This document shows positions 25,748-34,992 of a DNA stretch of 64,000 bases, one piece after another. The position numbers and the translations under genes were made by a program. The first letter of the stretch is position 1, and every line of letters begins with the position of its first letter. Below the pieces are notes generated by a model. That model ran no database searches. It was not told where the DNA came from and was given only the letters and a program-made list of their open reading frames with translations. The stretch comes from an uncultured Actinomycetes bacterium (GTDB lineage: Bacteria > Actinomycetota > Actinomycetes > Mycobacteriales > Nakamurellaceae): NCBI GenBank assembly GCA_937926105.1, contig CALANS010000112.1, forward strand, positions 1-64,000. The letters are read 5' to 3'.

Positions 25748-25775
25748 GCGCTTGCGCGAAGAGCAGAAGGCACCG
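25743..25775 (+). repeat. Single MIRU-like repeat copy between the two ABC genes
   Basis: This 32-33-bp copy starts GATGAGCGCTTGCGCGA like the tandem units at 451-581. Its ATG (25744) overlaps the TGA of the first ABC gene, and the micro-ORF MSACAKSRRHR ends in a TGA (25777-25779) overlapping the ATG of the second ABC gene (25776). The element thus joins the two genes by ATGA overlaps on both sides. AGAAGG within it (25765-25770) may serve as ribosome-binding site. Confidence 0.85.
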
Positions 25776-27632
25776 ATGAGTGACACGGCGACAACCCAGG
25801 CCCCGAACGGGGGTTACACCTCCGAAGACGAGTGGCGCGGAGTCGCGGCCGAGGACCTGGATGAGGTTTCCAGCCAGGCTGGCGTGCGGCTGGCCGCCCG
25901 GTCCCGGCGACTGCTGGGCTCCCTGCTGCGCCCGCACCGGCGCAAGCTGCTGGTGGTGCTGGCGATCATCATCGTCGAGCAGGGTTCGTACCTGATCGGG
26001 CCGCTGCTGGTCGCCTACGGCATCGACTCCGCGGTGCCCGCCCTGGCGCGCGGCGACGGCTGGCCGCTGACCCTGACGGTCGGCGGGTACCTGGCCGCCG
26101 GGCTGCTCAACGCGGCAGCCCGTGCTGGATTCGTGCGGATGGCGGCGTCGATCTCGCAGGCGGCGCTGCTGGACGTGCGGGGCCGGGTATTCGACCATGC
26201 CCAGTCACTGAGCCTGTCCTTCCACGAGCAGTACACCTCGGGTCGGGTCATCTCCCGGATGACCAGCGACCTGGACACCCTGCAGGATCTGGCCGAGGAG
26301 GGCCTGGACGGGTTGGTGTCCGGGCTGCTCTCGGTCGGGGTGATCAGCGTGACGCTGGTGGTGCTGGACCCGCCGCTGGGCCTGATCGCGCTGGTGGCGT
26401 TCCTGCCGATCGCCTGGCGCACCCGCTCGTTCCAGCGGGTGTCCCGGGTGATCTATCGGCGCACCCGACGGATCGTGGCGGCGCTGATCGTCCAGTTCAC
26501 CGAGACGATGAACGGGTTGCGCGCGGTGCTGGCATTCCGCCGGGAGCCGCGCAACGCCGCGATCTTCGGCAAGCTGACCGCGGATTACGCGGTCGCCAAC
26601 GGCGACGGGTACGTGGCGATTGCCCGGTACTCGCCGTCGATCCGGCTGATCGGCAATCTGACGCTGACGGTCGTCATGGTCGTGGGTGCGATCCGGGTGA
26701 TCGACGGCGACATCCTGATCGGGACCCTCGCAGCGTTCCTCCTGTACGTGCGTCGGATGTACGACCCGCTGGACGAGCTGGCGATGTTCTACAACGCATT
26801 CCAGGCGGCGTCGGCGGCGCTGGAGAAGCTCTCCGGGCTGCTGGAGGAGCGGCCGAGCGTGCCCGAGCCGACCGATCCGCAGCCGATCGGCGAGATCCAC
26901 GGCTCGGTGCGCTTCACCGACGTGGAGTTCAGCTACACGCCGGGCGTTCCGGTGCTACATCGGATGGATCTGGACATCCCGGCCGGGCAGACGATCGCGG
27001 TGGTCGGCGCCACCGGGGCGGGCAAGTCGACGCTGGCCAAGCTGCTGGCCCGGTTCTACGACCCGACCGCAGGGGCCGTGACGGTGGACGGCGTGGACAT
27101 CTCCCGGCTGTCCATCGACGACCTGCGGCGGGGCGTGGTGATGGTGACGCAGGAGTCGTTCCTGTTCTCCGGATCAGTAGCGCAGAACATCGCGTTGGGC
27201 CGGCCGTCGGCGAGCCGCGCCGAGATCGAGGAGGCCGCCGACGCGTTGGGGGCCGGGGAGTTCATCCGGGCACTGCCGGAGGGCTTCGACACCGACGTGC
27301 GCAAGCGCGGCGGGCGGCTGTCGGCGGGACAACGGCAGTTGGTGGCGTTCGCCCGCGCGTTCCTGGCCGACCCCGCGGTGCTGATCTTGGACGAGGCAAC
27401 GGCATCATTGGACATCCCGTCCGAGCGCGCCGTGCAGGCGGCGCTGCAGCGGGTGCTGCACGGCCGGACCGCGGTGATCATTGCGCACCGGCTGTCCACG
27501 GTGGCGATCGCCGACCGGGTGCTGGTGATGGCAGACGGCCGCATCATCGAGGACGGGCAGCCGGAGGAGCTGATCGGCGGTGACGGGGCCTTCGCCGGGC
27601 TGCACGCCGCCTGGCGCGAGTCGCTCGCGTAA
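25776..27632 (+). CDS. ABC exporter half-transporter, catalytic-site subunit
   Basis: The 618-residue second half has a membrane domain (about 55-350) and an NBD with Walker A GATGAGKST (about 411), signature LSAGQRQLVAFARA (about 514), and Walker B with the catalytic Glu, VLILDEATASLD (about 537). Together with the preceding subunit it would form a heterodimeric exporter with one consensus and one degenerate ATP site, as in TM287/288 or Rv0194-type and BmrCD-like pumps. The signature's second Gly is Ala (LSAGQ), a tolerated change. It probably exports a drug, lipid or peptide; the substrate is not visible. Confidence 0.93.
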   Translation: MSDTATTQAPNGGYTSEDEWRGVAAEDLDEVSSQAGVRLAARSRRLLGSLLRPHRRKLLVVLAIIIVEQGSYLIGPLLVAYGIDSAVPALARGDGWPLTLTVGGYLAAGLLNAAARAGFVRMAASISQAALLDVRGRVFDHAQSLSLSFHEQYTSGRVISRMTSDLDTLQDLAEEGLDGLVSGLLSVGVISVTLVVLDPPLGLIALVAFLPIAWRTRSFQRVSRVIYRRTRRIVAALIVQFTETMNGLRAVLAFRREPRNAAIFGKLTADYAVANGDGYVAIARYSPSIRLIGNLTLTVVMVVGAIRVIDGDILIGTLAAFLLYVRRMYDPLDELAMFYNAFQAASAALEKLSGLLEERPSVPEPTDPQPIGEIHGSVRFTDVEFSYTPGVPVLHRMDLDIPAGQTIAVVGATGAGKSTLAKLLARFYDPTAGAVTVDGVDISRLSIDDLRRGVVMVTQESFLFSGSVAQNIALGRPSASRAEIEEAADALGAGEFIRALPEGFDTDVRKRGGRLSAGQRQLVAFARAFLADPAVLILDEATASLDIPSERAVQAALQRVLHGRTAVIIAHRLSTVAIADRVLVMADGRIIEDGQPEELIGGDGAFAGLHAAWRESLA

Positions 27633-27635
27633 CTC

Positions 27636-27900
27636 ACCCGAGCCGCGTGCTCACGCGCGAGCCGCGTGCCGACCTGAAATCCGCGTGCTCACGCGCGATC
27701 CGCGTACCGACCTGGAATCCGCGTGCCGATCCGCGATCCGCGTACTCAATCGCGCACGCAGATCGCGGATCGGTACGCGGATCGACAACCAGCACGCACA
27801 CCGACAACCAGCACGCACACCGACAATCAGTACGCGGATCGGCAAACAACGCGCGGATCGCGGACCAGCACGCACCGAGCTGCCGCATCCACGGACGCGT
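27636..27900. repeat. Complex repeat array between converging genes
   Basis: The left part holds degenerate units of about 38 bp built from CCGCGTGCCGACCTG, AATCCGCGTG and CTCACGCGCGA. The middle forms an inverted repeat (CCGATCCGCGAT with ATCGCGGATCGG). The right part holds two exact 19-bp units, GACAACCAGCACGCACACC, and a decayed third. Both strands stay open in some frames only because of the repeat periodicity. It may terminate both flanking genes. There is no CRISPR-like regular spacing and no cas gene. Confidence 0.75.
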
Positions 27901-27915
27901 CAGTGCAGCGGCCCG

Positions 27916-30900
27916 CTACTCCAGCAGGCCGCGGATGTCCCCGGCGCTGAGCCCGCCGGCCCCGACCCCGCCGTCGGCCATGATCGAGGAGAACAGCGCC
28001 GCCTTGCGCGCCTTGAGGGCCATCACCTTGTCCTCGATGGTGTCCTTGGCGACGAGCCGGTACACCATGACGGGCCTGTCCTGCCCGATGCGGTGCACGC
28101 GGTCCACGGCCTGCGCCTCGGTCGCCGGATTCCACCATGGGTCCAGCAAGATGCAGTAGTCGGCCTCGGTCAGGTTCAGCCCGACGCCGCCCGCCTTCAG
28201 GCTGATCAGGAACACCGGCGCATTCCCGTTCTTGAACTCATCCAGCACCGCGCCCCGATGGCGGGTTCTGCCGTCGAGGTAGCAGTGCTCGATCCCGGCG
28301 GCGATCAGCCGCCGGCGGGCACGGTCCAGGAACCGGGTGAACTGGCTGAACACCAGCACCCGGTGACCATCCCCCGCGGCGCCTGCCAGGATCTCCATCA
28401 GCGCGTCCAGCTTGGTGGATGGCACGGCCGCGTGCTCGGCATCCACCAACCCCGTGTCCAGCGCCGCCTGCCGCAGCAGCATCAGCGATCGGAAGATCTC
28501 GAACCGGTGCCGGTCCATGTCGCCCAGCAACCCCAGCACCTTGCGCCGCTCCCGCTGCAGGTACCGCTGGTACACCCGCCGGTGTTTCGGCTCCAGCTCG
28601 AGTTCGACGACCTGCTCCGTTTTGGGCGGCAGGTCGGCGACCACCTGCTGCTTGGTGCGGCGCATCAGCAGCGGCCGGATCCGACTCCGCAGCTGCGCCA
28701 GCAACTCCGCATCCCCGTCCCGCTCGATGGGCTTGCGGTAGTACTCGGTGAACCGCTTCGGGGAACCCAACAGCCCCGGCGCCACGATGGAGAACATGGC
28801 CCACAGCTCCATCAGGTTGTTCTCCATGGGCGTGCCGGTGATCACGAGCTTGAACGGTGCCGGCAGCCGCCGCGCGCACTGGTACCCCTTGGACTGGTGG
28901 TTTTTGATCTGCTGCGCCTCGTCGATCAGCAGCCCGGACCAACCGATCCGCTCGTACTGGTCGAACTCCATCCGAAATAGCGCGTAGGAGGTGACCACGA
29001 TGGCCGTGCCGGCGCACGCCTCGTCCAGCGGAATGCCACGCCGGGACTCGGTTTCGGTGATCATCAGGGTGTTCAGCTCCGGCGCGAACCGACGCGCCTC
29101 CGCCGCCCAGTTGCCCACCACGCTGGTCGGGGCCACCACCAGAAACGGCGGGCCGCCGGGCTTGTCCTCCCGGGCCTTGCAGATCAGCGCGAGCGCCTGC
29201 ACCGTCTTGCCCAGGCCCATGTCGTCGGCCAGCACCCCGCCCAGGCCGTTGTCGTACAGGAACGACAGCCACGTGTACCCGGCGCGCTGATAGGGCCGCA
29301 AGGTGGCGCGCAGGTCGGCCGGCAGCACCGGCTCCGGGATCTCCGCGCAGCGTGCCAGCTCGCGGACGGACCGGCTCCACTCGGCGGCCTGCTCGTCCAG
29401 GATGCCCAGCGCCGCCAGCTCCGCCCAAAAGCTGGCCTGGTACCGGCTGATCCGCAGCACGTCCCCGTCGGTGTCGGCCAGCGACCAGGACTCCTGGATC
29501 AGCGCCCGCAGCTGGTGCAGCTCCGGCCGGTCCAGCGGGAAGTAGGTGCCGGAGGACAGGATCAGGAACTCCTGACCGGTGGCCAGCGCGCGGAACAGCT
29601 CGACGAACGGGACGTCCTCACCGTCCACGGTGACGGTGACCGTCAGGTCGAACCAGTCGGTGCCGGTCTCGGCCGAGCCGCCCAGCACCACGATGGGCGC
29701 ATCCGCCGCCTCTCGGAACTCCACGGCGCCCTCGGCGACCTCGACGTCCACCTCGCCGGAGGCCCGCAATGCCGGCAACACCTCGCGCTCGAAGCGCAGC
29801 GCGTCCCGGCCGGTCAGCCCCGTTCGCGGCGCCAGCTCGGGGCCGAGCGGACCCCAGGTCCGCAGCGTCGGCAGCGGCGCCAGGGCGGGCAGCACGGCTG
29901 CCAGCACCGCCGATTCGGCCTCCGGGTCGTGCAGCTCGGGGCGGCTCCGGTCGCCGACCGGGACGTCGATCACGTCGTCACCGACCGGATACCGCCACCG
30001 CCACGACACCCCCACCCGGTGGCGCTCGTCGTGCGTCATGGCCAGGGTCAGCCGGCCGGGCCGGCGAACCGGGATGTCCACCGACCCGTCCCGGGAGGTG
30101 AGCTCCAGTCGACTGCGCAGCACGGGCAGGAAGTCGCGCAGGAACCGCTGCCGGTCGGCCGCCGGGATCACGATCGGCTCGGTGACCTCGACCAGCCGCC
30201 GGGTGTCGGCATCCACCGAGCGCGCCAGGCGGGTCAGGTGCAGCACCCGGCCGGACAGGTCCCACGGCCCCGCCGCGGCACCGTCGACACGCCCGCCCCA
30301 CCATGCCACCCCGTGTGCCGGGTCGCCCAGCAGCGTGACCGGGCCCGGCAGCGGCTCGCCGCCCTGGCTCAGGCTCGCGGTCAACACCCAGTCGCCGTCG
30401 CGGTCCGCCAGGTCCAGGCCGGCGACGACCGGCTGCTCCGTCACCGCCACGGGGGTGCCGTCCGCGGCGCTGATCACCGCCAGCCCGACCGACCGCGCCT
30501 CGTCGAGCACATCCCAGATCCTCCGGCTGGGGAAGATCGTCAACTCCACCCCGGCGGACCGACTTCCGAAGGAGTACGGGTGATCGCCGGCGAGCTGCAG
30601 CGCCTGGATCTCCTGGAGCAGCCGCAGCTGCGCGGCGGGCGTCCGGTGCTGGACGTAGCCGTAGCCGATGTCGGACCAGGAGATGCCGCCTCGCACCCAG
30701 CGGCCCCGGTCATTGCGGATCACCGGCCGCATGGACAGCGTTAACCGCCCCTGCGGGTCGCCCTTGGGTTCGATCAGCAGGCCGATCGGTTCCTCGGGGG
30801 CGGCGTCGACCAGCCCGGGCAGCAGCGCGCCCAGCCGATCGCCCGACAGTCCCTCGCCACCCAGCCGCAGCTCGCGCTCCCAGCGGGCGGCCGCCGGCAC

Positions 30901-31230
30901 CGTGGCGTCGCCGACCAGGCGCTCGCTCTCGTCCATCCGGCCGGCGGCATACATCACGGCGGCGACGTGCTTGCAGTTGTCGCCGACGGGGCAGGTGCAG
31001 GATCCGAAGACCACGCCCCGGAGCCCGTGCACGGCCGGGATCGCGGTGACGACGACGGAGTACGGATCCGGCGCGCTGCCCTGTACCGAGCCGATCAGGG
31101 TGGCCTCCGACTCACCACCGCCGATCGTGGAGAGCTCCAGGACGGCGCCGGCGTGGGCATATTCCAGCCCCCGGTAGAACGCGGCGGGCCCCACGGTCTC
31201 CCGGATGACGCTTGCGTCGAATCCCTGCAT
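27916..31230 (-). CDS. SNF2-family helicase with SWIM zinc finger
   Basis: The 1104-residue protein begins with a SWIM-type zinc site, CTCPVGDNCKH (Cys78, Cys80, Cys86, His88), has a long central region of unknown fold (about 120-600), and ends in a Swi2/Snf2 ATPase: Walker A LADDMGLGKTVQAL (about 672), DEAQ box LLIDEAQQIKN (about 771), ITGTPMENNL, and the last motifs SLKAGGVGLNLTEAD and VHRIGQDRPV (about 1045). Such proteins move along double-stranded DNA and remodel DNA-bound complexes; bacterial members are linked to transcription or repair. No partner gene is adjacent, so it is unlikely to be part of a DISARM-type system. Confidence 0.93.
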   Translation of the reverse strand: MQGFDASVIRETVGPAAFYRGLEYAHAGAVLELSTIGGGESEATLIGSVQGSAPDPYSVVVTAIPAVHGLRGVVFGSCTCPVGDNCKHVAAVMYAAGRMDESERLVGDATVPAAARWERELRLGGEGLSGDRLGALLPGLVDAAPEEPIGLLIEPKGDPQGRLTLSMRPVIRNDRGRWVRGGISWSDIGYGYVQHRTPAAQLRLLQEIQALQLAGDHPYSFGSRSAGVELTIFPSRRIWDVLDEARSVGLAVISAADGTPVAVTEQPVVAGLDLADRDGDWVLTASLSQGGEPLPGPVTLLGDPAHGVAWWGGRVDGAAAGPWDLSGRVLHLTRLARSVDADTRRLVEVTEPIVIPAADRQRFLRDFLPVLRSRLELTSRDGSVDIPVRRPGRLTLAMTHDERHRVGVSWRWRYPVGDDVIDVPVGDRSRPELHDPEAESAVLAAVLPALAPLPTLRTWGPLGPELAPRTGLTGRDALRFEREVLPALRASGEVDVEVAEGAVEFREAADAPIVVLGGSAETGTDWFDLTVTVTVDGEDVPFVELFRALATGQEFLILSSGTYFPLDRPELHQLRALIQESWSLADTDGDVLRISRYQASFWAELAALGILDEQAAEWSRSVRELARCAEIPEPVLPADLRATLRPYQRAGYTWLSFLYDNGLGGVLADDMGLGKTVQALALICKAREDKPGGPPFLVVAPTSVVGNWAAEARRFAPELNTLMITETESRRGIPLDEACAGTAIVVTSYALFRMEFDQYERIGWSGLLIDEAQQIKNHQSKGYQCARRLPAPFKLVITGTPMENNLMELWAMFSIVAPGLLGSPKRFTEYYRKPIERDGDAELLAQLRSRIRPLLMRRTKQQVVADLPPKTEQVVELELEPKHRRVYQRYLQRERRKVLGLLGDMDRHRFEIFRSLMLLRQAALDTGLVDAEHAAVPSTKLDALMEILAGAAGDGHRVLVFSQFTRFLDRARRRLIAAGIEHCYLDGRTRHRGAVLDEFKNGNAPVFLISLKAGGVGLNLTEADYCILLDPWWNPATEAQAVDRVHRIGQDRPVMVYRLVAKDTIEDKVMALKARKAALFSSIMADGGVGAGGLSAGDIRGLLE

Positions 31231-31362
31231 GCCGCCACCGTAGGGACACCGTCCGACAATGCGCCGCAGGCAGGCCGAGAGGACCTGCGCGTCCGGCCCT
31301 ATCGGTGACGGGTGTGCCGCCAGGGGCAGCAGGGACGGCGACGGGCAGGCCGGTCCGGTCGG

Positions 31363-31824
31363 TCAGCTGATCAGCGCACCGATCCACCCGATGAGGACGC
31401 CGGCCGCCGCGCCCGCGGAGATCCAGCGCAGCACCGGTAGGTGCCGGGACAGCCACAGCGCCGGCGCCAGCCCGGCGGCGACCAACACGTTGGCCGACAC
31501 CGCCAGCCACGGCATGGAGGACAGCCCGGTGGATAGCACCAGCACCGCCAGCCCGACGATCAGGCCGGTGAAGACCGCCAGCGTGACGCCGGGGGCCCAG
31601 GCGGGCGGCTCGTCCGATTCGCGCCACTGCTCCACCCACGCCCAGTCCCGCGCCACCGCATCGTCACCGCTATCACCGTCACCGCTATCGGCGGTGTCGT
31701 CGCGTATCGGGTCGAGGTTCCGGTCGGCGGGATCGGCGCCGCCCGGGTCGACGGCGACGCTGCCCTGGGGTGCCTCCGGGCCGGGCACGCCGGAGTCCGC
31801 GGGTTGGGTCGGGTGCATGCTCAC
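31363..31824 (-). CDS. Membrane protein, DUF2537-like
   Basis: This 153-residue protein has an acidic N-terminus (about 1-75, with GDGDSGDDAV), then about three membrane segments (VTLAVFTGLIVGLAVLVLS, LAVSANVLVAAGLAPALWLS, WISAGAAAGVLIGWIGALI). Size, position next to the SpoU methyltransferase and hydrophobic pattern fit DUF2537 (Rv0882-like), but this is memory-based. The GTG start at 31824 overlaps the methyltransferase stop (GTGA). The acidic linker is coded by a tandem repeat of the CCGTCACCGCTATC word. Function unknown. Confidence 0.65.
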   Translation of the reverse strand: MSMHPTQPADSGVPGPEAPQGSVAVDPGGADPADRNLDPIRDDTADSGDGDSGDDAVARDWAWVEQWRESDEPPAWAPGVTLAVFTGLIVGLAVLVLSTGLSSMPWLAVSANVLVAAGLAPALWLSRHLPVLRWISAGAAAGVLIGWIGALIS

Positions 31825-32651
31825 GACCGTAGTATCCAGCCGCCGTCGGGCTGCAGGGCGGCGAACGCGACCGCCCCCGCCGTCGCTACATTCAGCGAGT
31901 CCACCCCGGGCGCCATCGGAATCCGCACCCGCTGGTCGGCGGCCGCCAGCGCGTCGTCGCCGAGCCCCGGCCCCTCGGAGCCGAGCACGATCGCCAGCCG
32001 GTCGCAGGGCCGAAAGCAGACAGCACCCAGGGCGGTCGCATCCGGGCGCGGAGTCAGGGCCAGGACGCGAAACCCCGCTCCGCGCATCAGGTCCGCTCCG
32101 CCACCGGCCAGTGGGGGCAGGGTCGCGAACGGCACCTGCAGCACGTTGCCCATCGATACCCGCACGCTGCGCCGATACAACGGGTCGGCGCAGCCGGGCG
32201 CCAGCAGCACGGCATCGATACCCAGGGCGGCGGCATTGCGGAAGATCGACCCGATGTTCTCGTGATCGCCCACCCCCTCCAGCACCACCACCCGGCGGGA
32301 GGCGGCGAGCAGGTCGGTCGCGGACGGAAAGGCGACCCGGTCGGCGGTGGCCAGCACTCCGCGGTTGAGATGGAATCCCACCACGGCGGCCATCGTGTCG
32401 GCATCGGTGACGTAGAACGGCGCCGTCACCGCCGTTAAATCCTTCGCCAGTTCCGCGAAGCGCCGGGGCACACCCAGCAGCGCCCGGATCGGGTAGGCCG
32501 AGTCGATCATGCGGCGCACCACGACGGTGCCCTCAGCGATCACCAGTCCACGCCCGCCGGGCCGATCCGGTCTCCGGTCGGCCCGCTTGAGGTCACGAAA
32601 GTCCGCCAGCCGCACGTCATCCGCGCCGGTGGGGGTGACGGGATCGCTCAC
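31821..32651 (-). CDS. SpoU-family (TrmH/SPOUT) RNA 2'-O-methyltransferase
   Basis: The 276-residue protein has the SPOUT knot motifs: motif 1 ENIGSIFRNAAALGIDAVLL, motif 2 IVLGSEGPGLGDD and motif 3 VRIPMAPGVDSLNVATAGAVAFAAL. These enzymes transfer a methyl group from S-adenosylmethionine to a ribose 2'-OH of rRNA or tRNA. The N-terminal 100 residues form the substrate-recognition extension. It corresponds in position to Rv0881. Both ends overlap neighbours by GTGA, so it is translated within the marR operon. The exact nucleotide modified is not known. Confidence 0.9.
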   Translation of the reverse strand: MSDPVTPTGADDVRLADFRDLKRADRRPDRPGGRGLVIAEGTVVVRRMIDSAYPIRALLGVPRRFAELAKDLTAVTAPFYVTDADTMAAVVGFHLNRGVLATADRVAFPSATDLLAASRRVVVLEGVGDHENIGSIFRNAAALGIDAVLLAPGCADPLYRRSVRVSMGNVLQVPFATLPPLAGGGADLMRGAGFRVLALTPRPDATALGAVCFRPCDRLAIVLGSEGPGLGDDALAAADQRVRIPMAPGVDSLNVATAGAVAFAALQPDGGWILRS

Positions 32652-33280
32652 AACGCGCCCCGACCGGGGCGGGAGGACCCCGGCGCGCGCCCGCGGATGC
32701 GCCGGACGATTTCAACGGTGACGGTGATCGCGGCGGCCACCCCCAGACCAAGCAGCAGTCCGTACAGCGGATTGCGCTCGAAAATGTGCCCGCCGAAGTA
32801 CCCGATCAGCGAGCTGTAGGCGGCCCAGGACGCGGCCGCCAGGGCGTCCCAGGAAGTGAAGCGATGCAGCCGAAACGCCACCACACCCATGGTCAGCGTG
32901 GTCGCGGTCCGACCGGCCGGGATGTACCGGGCGACCAGCAGGATCAGCCCGCCCCGGGTATCGATGGCATGCCGAGCCCAGGCCATCGACTCCCGACGAC
33001 GGCGCCCGCGCTGGAACCAGCGGGTCACCGGGCCGCGCGCAACCCGGCCGATGCCGTAAGTGACGTGGTCGCCCAGCAGCGCCCCGGTGGCGCCGGCGGC
33101 GATGAGCAGCAACAGGTTCGGCGCGCCCTGAGTGGCGGCGAACACCCCGCCGGTGATCATGATCGTCTCGCTGGGCACCACCGGGAAGAACGAGTCCAGC
33201 GCGGCGATGCCCGCCGCGACCAGATATACCCAGGGCGAGCCCATGATCGACTGCGCGAATACCAGGATGTCGTGCCCCAT
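32648..33280 (-). CDS. DedA family membrane protein
   Basis: The 210-residue protein has the DedA/SNARE-associated pattern: FFPVVPSETIMITGGVFAA near residue 30, GDHVTYGIGR, and the GLILLVARYIPAGRTATTLTMG block with the conserved Arg, followed by C-terminal membrane helices. DedA proteins are thought to flip phospholipid or undecaprenyl-phosphate carriers across the membrane. ATG 33280 is preceded by GGAGG and lies 2 bp after the MFS stop. A basic tail (RRIRGRAPGSSRPGRG) ends the protein. Confidence 0.9.
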   Translation of the reverse strand: MGHDILVFAQSIMGSPWVYLVAAGIAALDSFFPVVPSETIMITGGVFAATQGAPNLLLLIAAGATGALLGDHVTYGIGRVARGPVTRWFQRGRRRRESMAWARHAIDTRGGLILLVARYIPAGRTATTLTMGVVAFRLHRFTSWDALAAASWAAYSSLIGYFGGHIFERNPLYGLLLGLGVAAAITVTVEIVRRIRGRAPGSSRPGRGAL

Positions 33281-33282
33281 GC

Positions 33283-34992
33283 TCACCTCCGCGAGCCGCG
33301 CCGCGCCCCCCGACCCGGACGCCCGACGCCACGCTGCACCATCCGCCCCGCCCGGCGCACGCTCGCCGCCGCCGGGCGCACCGTCCGCCGCGCCGATCCG
33401 GCGATCGCCGCCGCCGTTCGGGCCACGCTCGCCGACACGTTCTCCTCGTCGGCGGCCAGCGGGTTGACCAGATGCACGTGCGGCACCGGGTGCACCCGTA
33501 TCTCCACGTGCATCTTCGAGGCCCGGCCGATCCAGGCCCCCAACACGATCGCGGAGGCCGCGGAGATGATCCCCCCGTACAGCAGCGGCGCCCCGCCGCC
33601 GAATTGCTCGGCCACCACCCCGAGTACCGGCGCGATGAACGGCGTGCCGCCCAGGAACGCCAGCACGTAGATGCTCATCACCCGCCCCCGCATGACCGGG
33701 CTGGTGCTCAGCTGCAGGGAGGCGTTGGCGGCGTTGGAGAAGACCAGCATGAAGATCCCGCCGGGCACCAGCAGCACCGCGAGCAACGCGTAGGAGCCGG
33801 TCAGCCCCATGGCGATCTCCGAGACGCCAAACAGCAGCGCCGCGCCGACCAGCAGCCGCAGCCGCGGGGCATTCTGCCGTCGCGCCGAGACCAGCGCCCC
33901 CAGCAACGATCCAACCGCCACCATGGTGGTCAGCAAACCGTAGGAGGAGGCGTCCCGGCCGAAGACGATCTTGGCCATGATCGCCAGGGTGAGCTGGAAG
34001 TTCATGCCGAAGGTAGAGACCATGAAGATCAGCAGCATGATCATGCGCAGATCCCGGCGCTTGCTGACGTAGCGCAGCCCCGCCCGGATCTGGCCCTTGG
34101 AGCGCGGCAGTTTGTCGATCAAGTACAGCTCGGCGGGACGCATGCGCAGCAGGCTGACGATCACCGCGATGTAGCCCAGGCCGGCCATCACCATCACCGG
34201 GCCGGAGTCGGTGACGGCGATCAGCACCCCGGCCACCGCCGGCCCGACGATGCGAGCCCCGTTGAACCCCATGGAGTTCAGTGCGACCGCGTTGGTCACC
34301 TCGGCCCGGCCGACAAGCTCCATCACGAAGGCCTGCCGGGTCGGACCGTCGAAGGTGGCGGCAATGCCCACCACCAGGCAGGTCACGTACACGTACCACA
34401 CGGTGGCCACCTGCAGGGTAGCCAGCAGGCCGAGCGTCACCCCGGCCGTGCCGAGGATGATTTGCAGGCCCACCAACAGCTTCCGCTTGTCGTAGCGGTC
34501 CGCGACCGTCCCGGCGAACAGGCTCAACAGCAGCACCGGCCCGAACTGCAGCGCGGTCGCCACGCCAAGCGCCACGGCGTCGTCGTTGGTCAGCTGCAGC
34601 ACCAGCCAGTCCTGCGCAACCCGGTTCATCCAGGTGCCCACCTGGGAGATGACGTTGCCGGTGAAGTACAGCCGGTAGTTGCGCACCCGCAGCGATCGAA
34701 ACACCCCGCCGCCGCTGGACGAGTCGACGACGGGAATCTCACCGGTGCGGGCGATCTCGTCGCGGCGAATCGCCTCGTGCCGGATCGCCTCCGACTCCGC
34801 CTGTCCGGACAGCACAGTCGCCGCGCTCGCGGTCGAGGAGGCGGCGACCGGGGTGACAGCGAGGCGCAGCCGCTCGGCGTCGTGTTGCGGGTGTCCGGAG
34901 GCGACCGCCACGTCCACCAGGCCGTCGGGCGTGCGGCTTGCCCCGTTGTCGTCCGGTCGGCGCGCCCCGCCGGCCGGGGCGCGCGAGGTCAC
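33283..34992 (-). CDS. MFS transporter (EntS/MFS_3 type)
   Basis: The 569-residue protein has a basic/disordered N-terminus of about 95 residues, then about 12 membrane segments starting at SLRVRNYRLYFTGNVISQVGTWM, with the MFS loop GTVADRYDKRKLLV (about residue 165). The last 90 residues are an Arg/Ala-rich tail (ARTAAAIAGSARRTVRPAA). The MarR gene is directly upstream and overlaps by GTGA (34989-34992), so a MarR-regulated drug or metabolite efflux pump is the natural reading. The substrate is unknown. Confidence 0.88.
   Translation of the reverse strand: MTSRAPAGGARRPDDNGASRTPDGLVDVAVASGHPQHDAERLRLAVTPVAASSTASAATVLSGQAESEAIRHEAIRRDEIARTGEIPVVDSSSGGGVFRSLRVRNYRLYFTGNVISQVGTWMNRVAQDWLVLQLTNDDAVALGVATALQFGPVLLLSLFAGTVADRYDKRKLLVGLQIILGTAGVTLGLLATLQVATVWYVYVTCLVVGIAATFDGPTRQAFVMELVGRAEVTNAVALNSMGFNGARIVGPAVAGVLIAVTDSGPVMVMAGLGYIAVIVSLLRMRPAELYLIDKLPRSKGQIRAGLRYVSKRRDLRMIMLLIFMVSTFGMNFQLTLAIMAKIVFGRDASSYGLLTTMVAVGSLLGALVSARRQNAPRLRLLVGAALLFGVSEIAMGLTGSYALLAVLLVPGGIFMLVFSNAANASLQLSTSPVMRGRVMSIYVLAFLGGTPFIAPVLGVVAEQFGGGAPLLYGGIISAASAIVLGAWIGRASKMHVEIRVHPVPHVHLVNPLAADEENVSASVARTAAAIAGSARRTVRPAAASVRRAGRMVQRGVGRPGRGARRGSRR

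Noticed and set aside
27636..27900. Possible CRISPR array
   Set aside because: Repeats are contiguous and degenerate with no unique spacers of constant length, and there are no cas genes nearby.
27647..28159. Repetitive open frames through the 27.6-27.9 kb array on both strands
   Set aside because: They exist because the repeats lack stops; residues are Arg/Thr/His-rich with no fold, and the frame runs into the helicase gene on the other strand.
27916..31230. DISARM or other phage-defence system around the SNF2 helicase
   Set aside because: No methyltransferase, DUF1998 or phospholipase partner is adjacent; neighbours are an ABC exporter and housekeeping-type genes.
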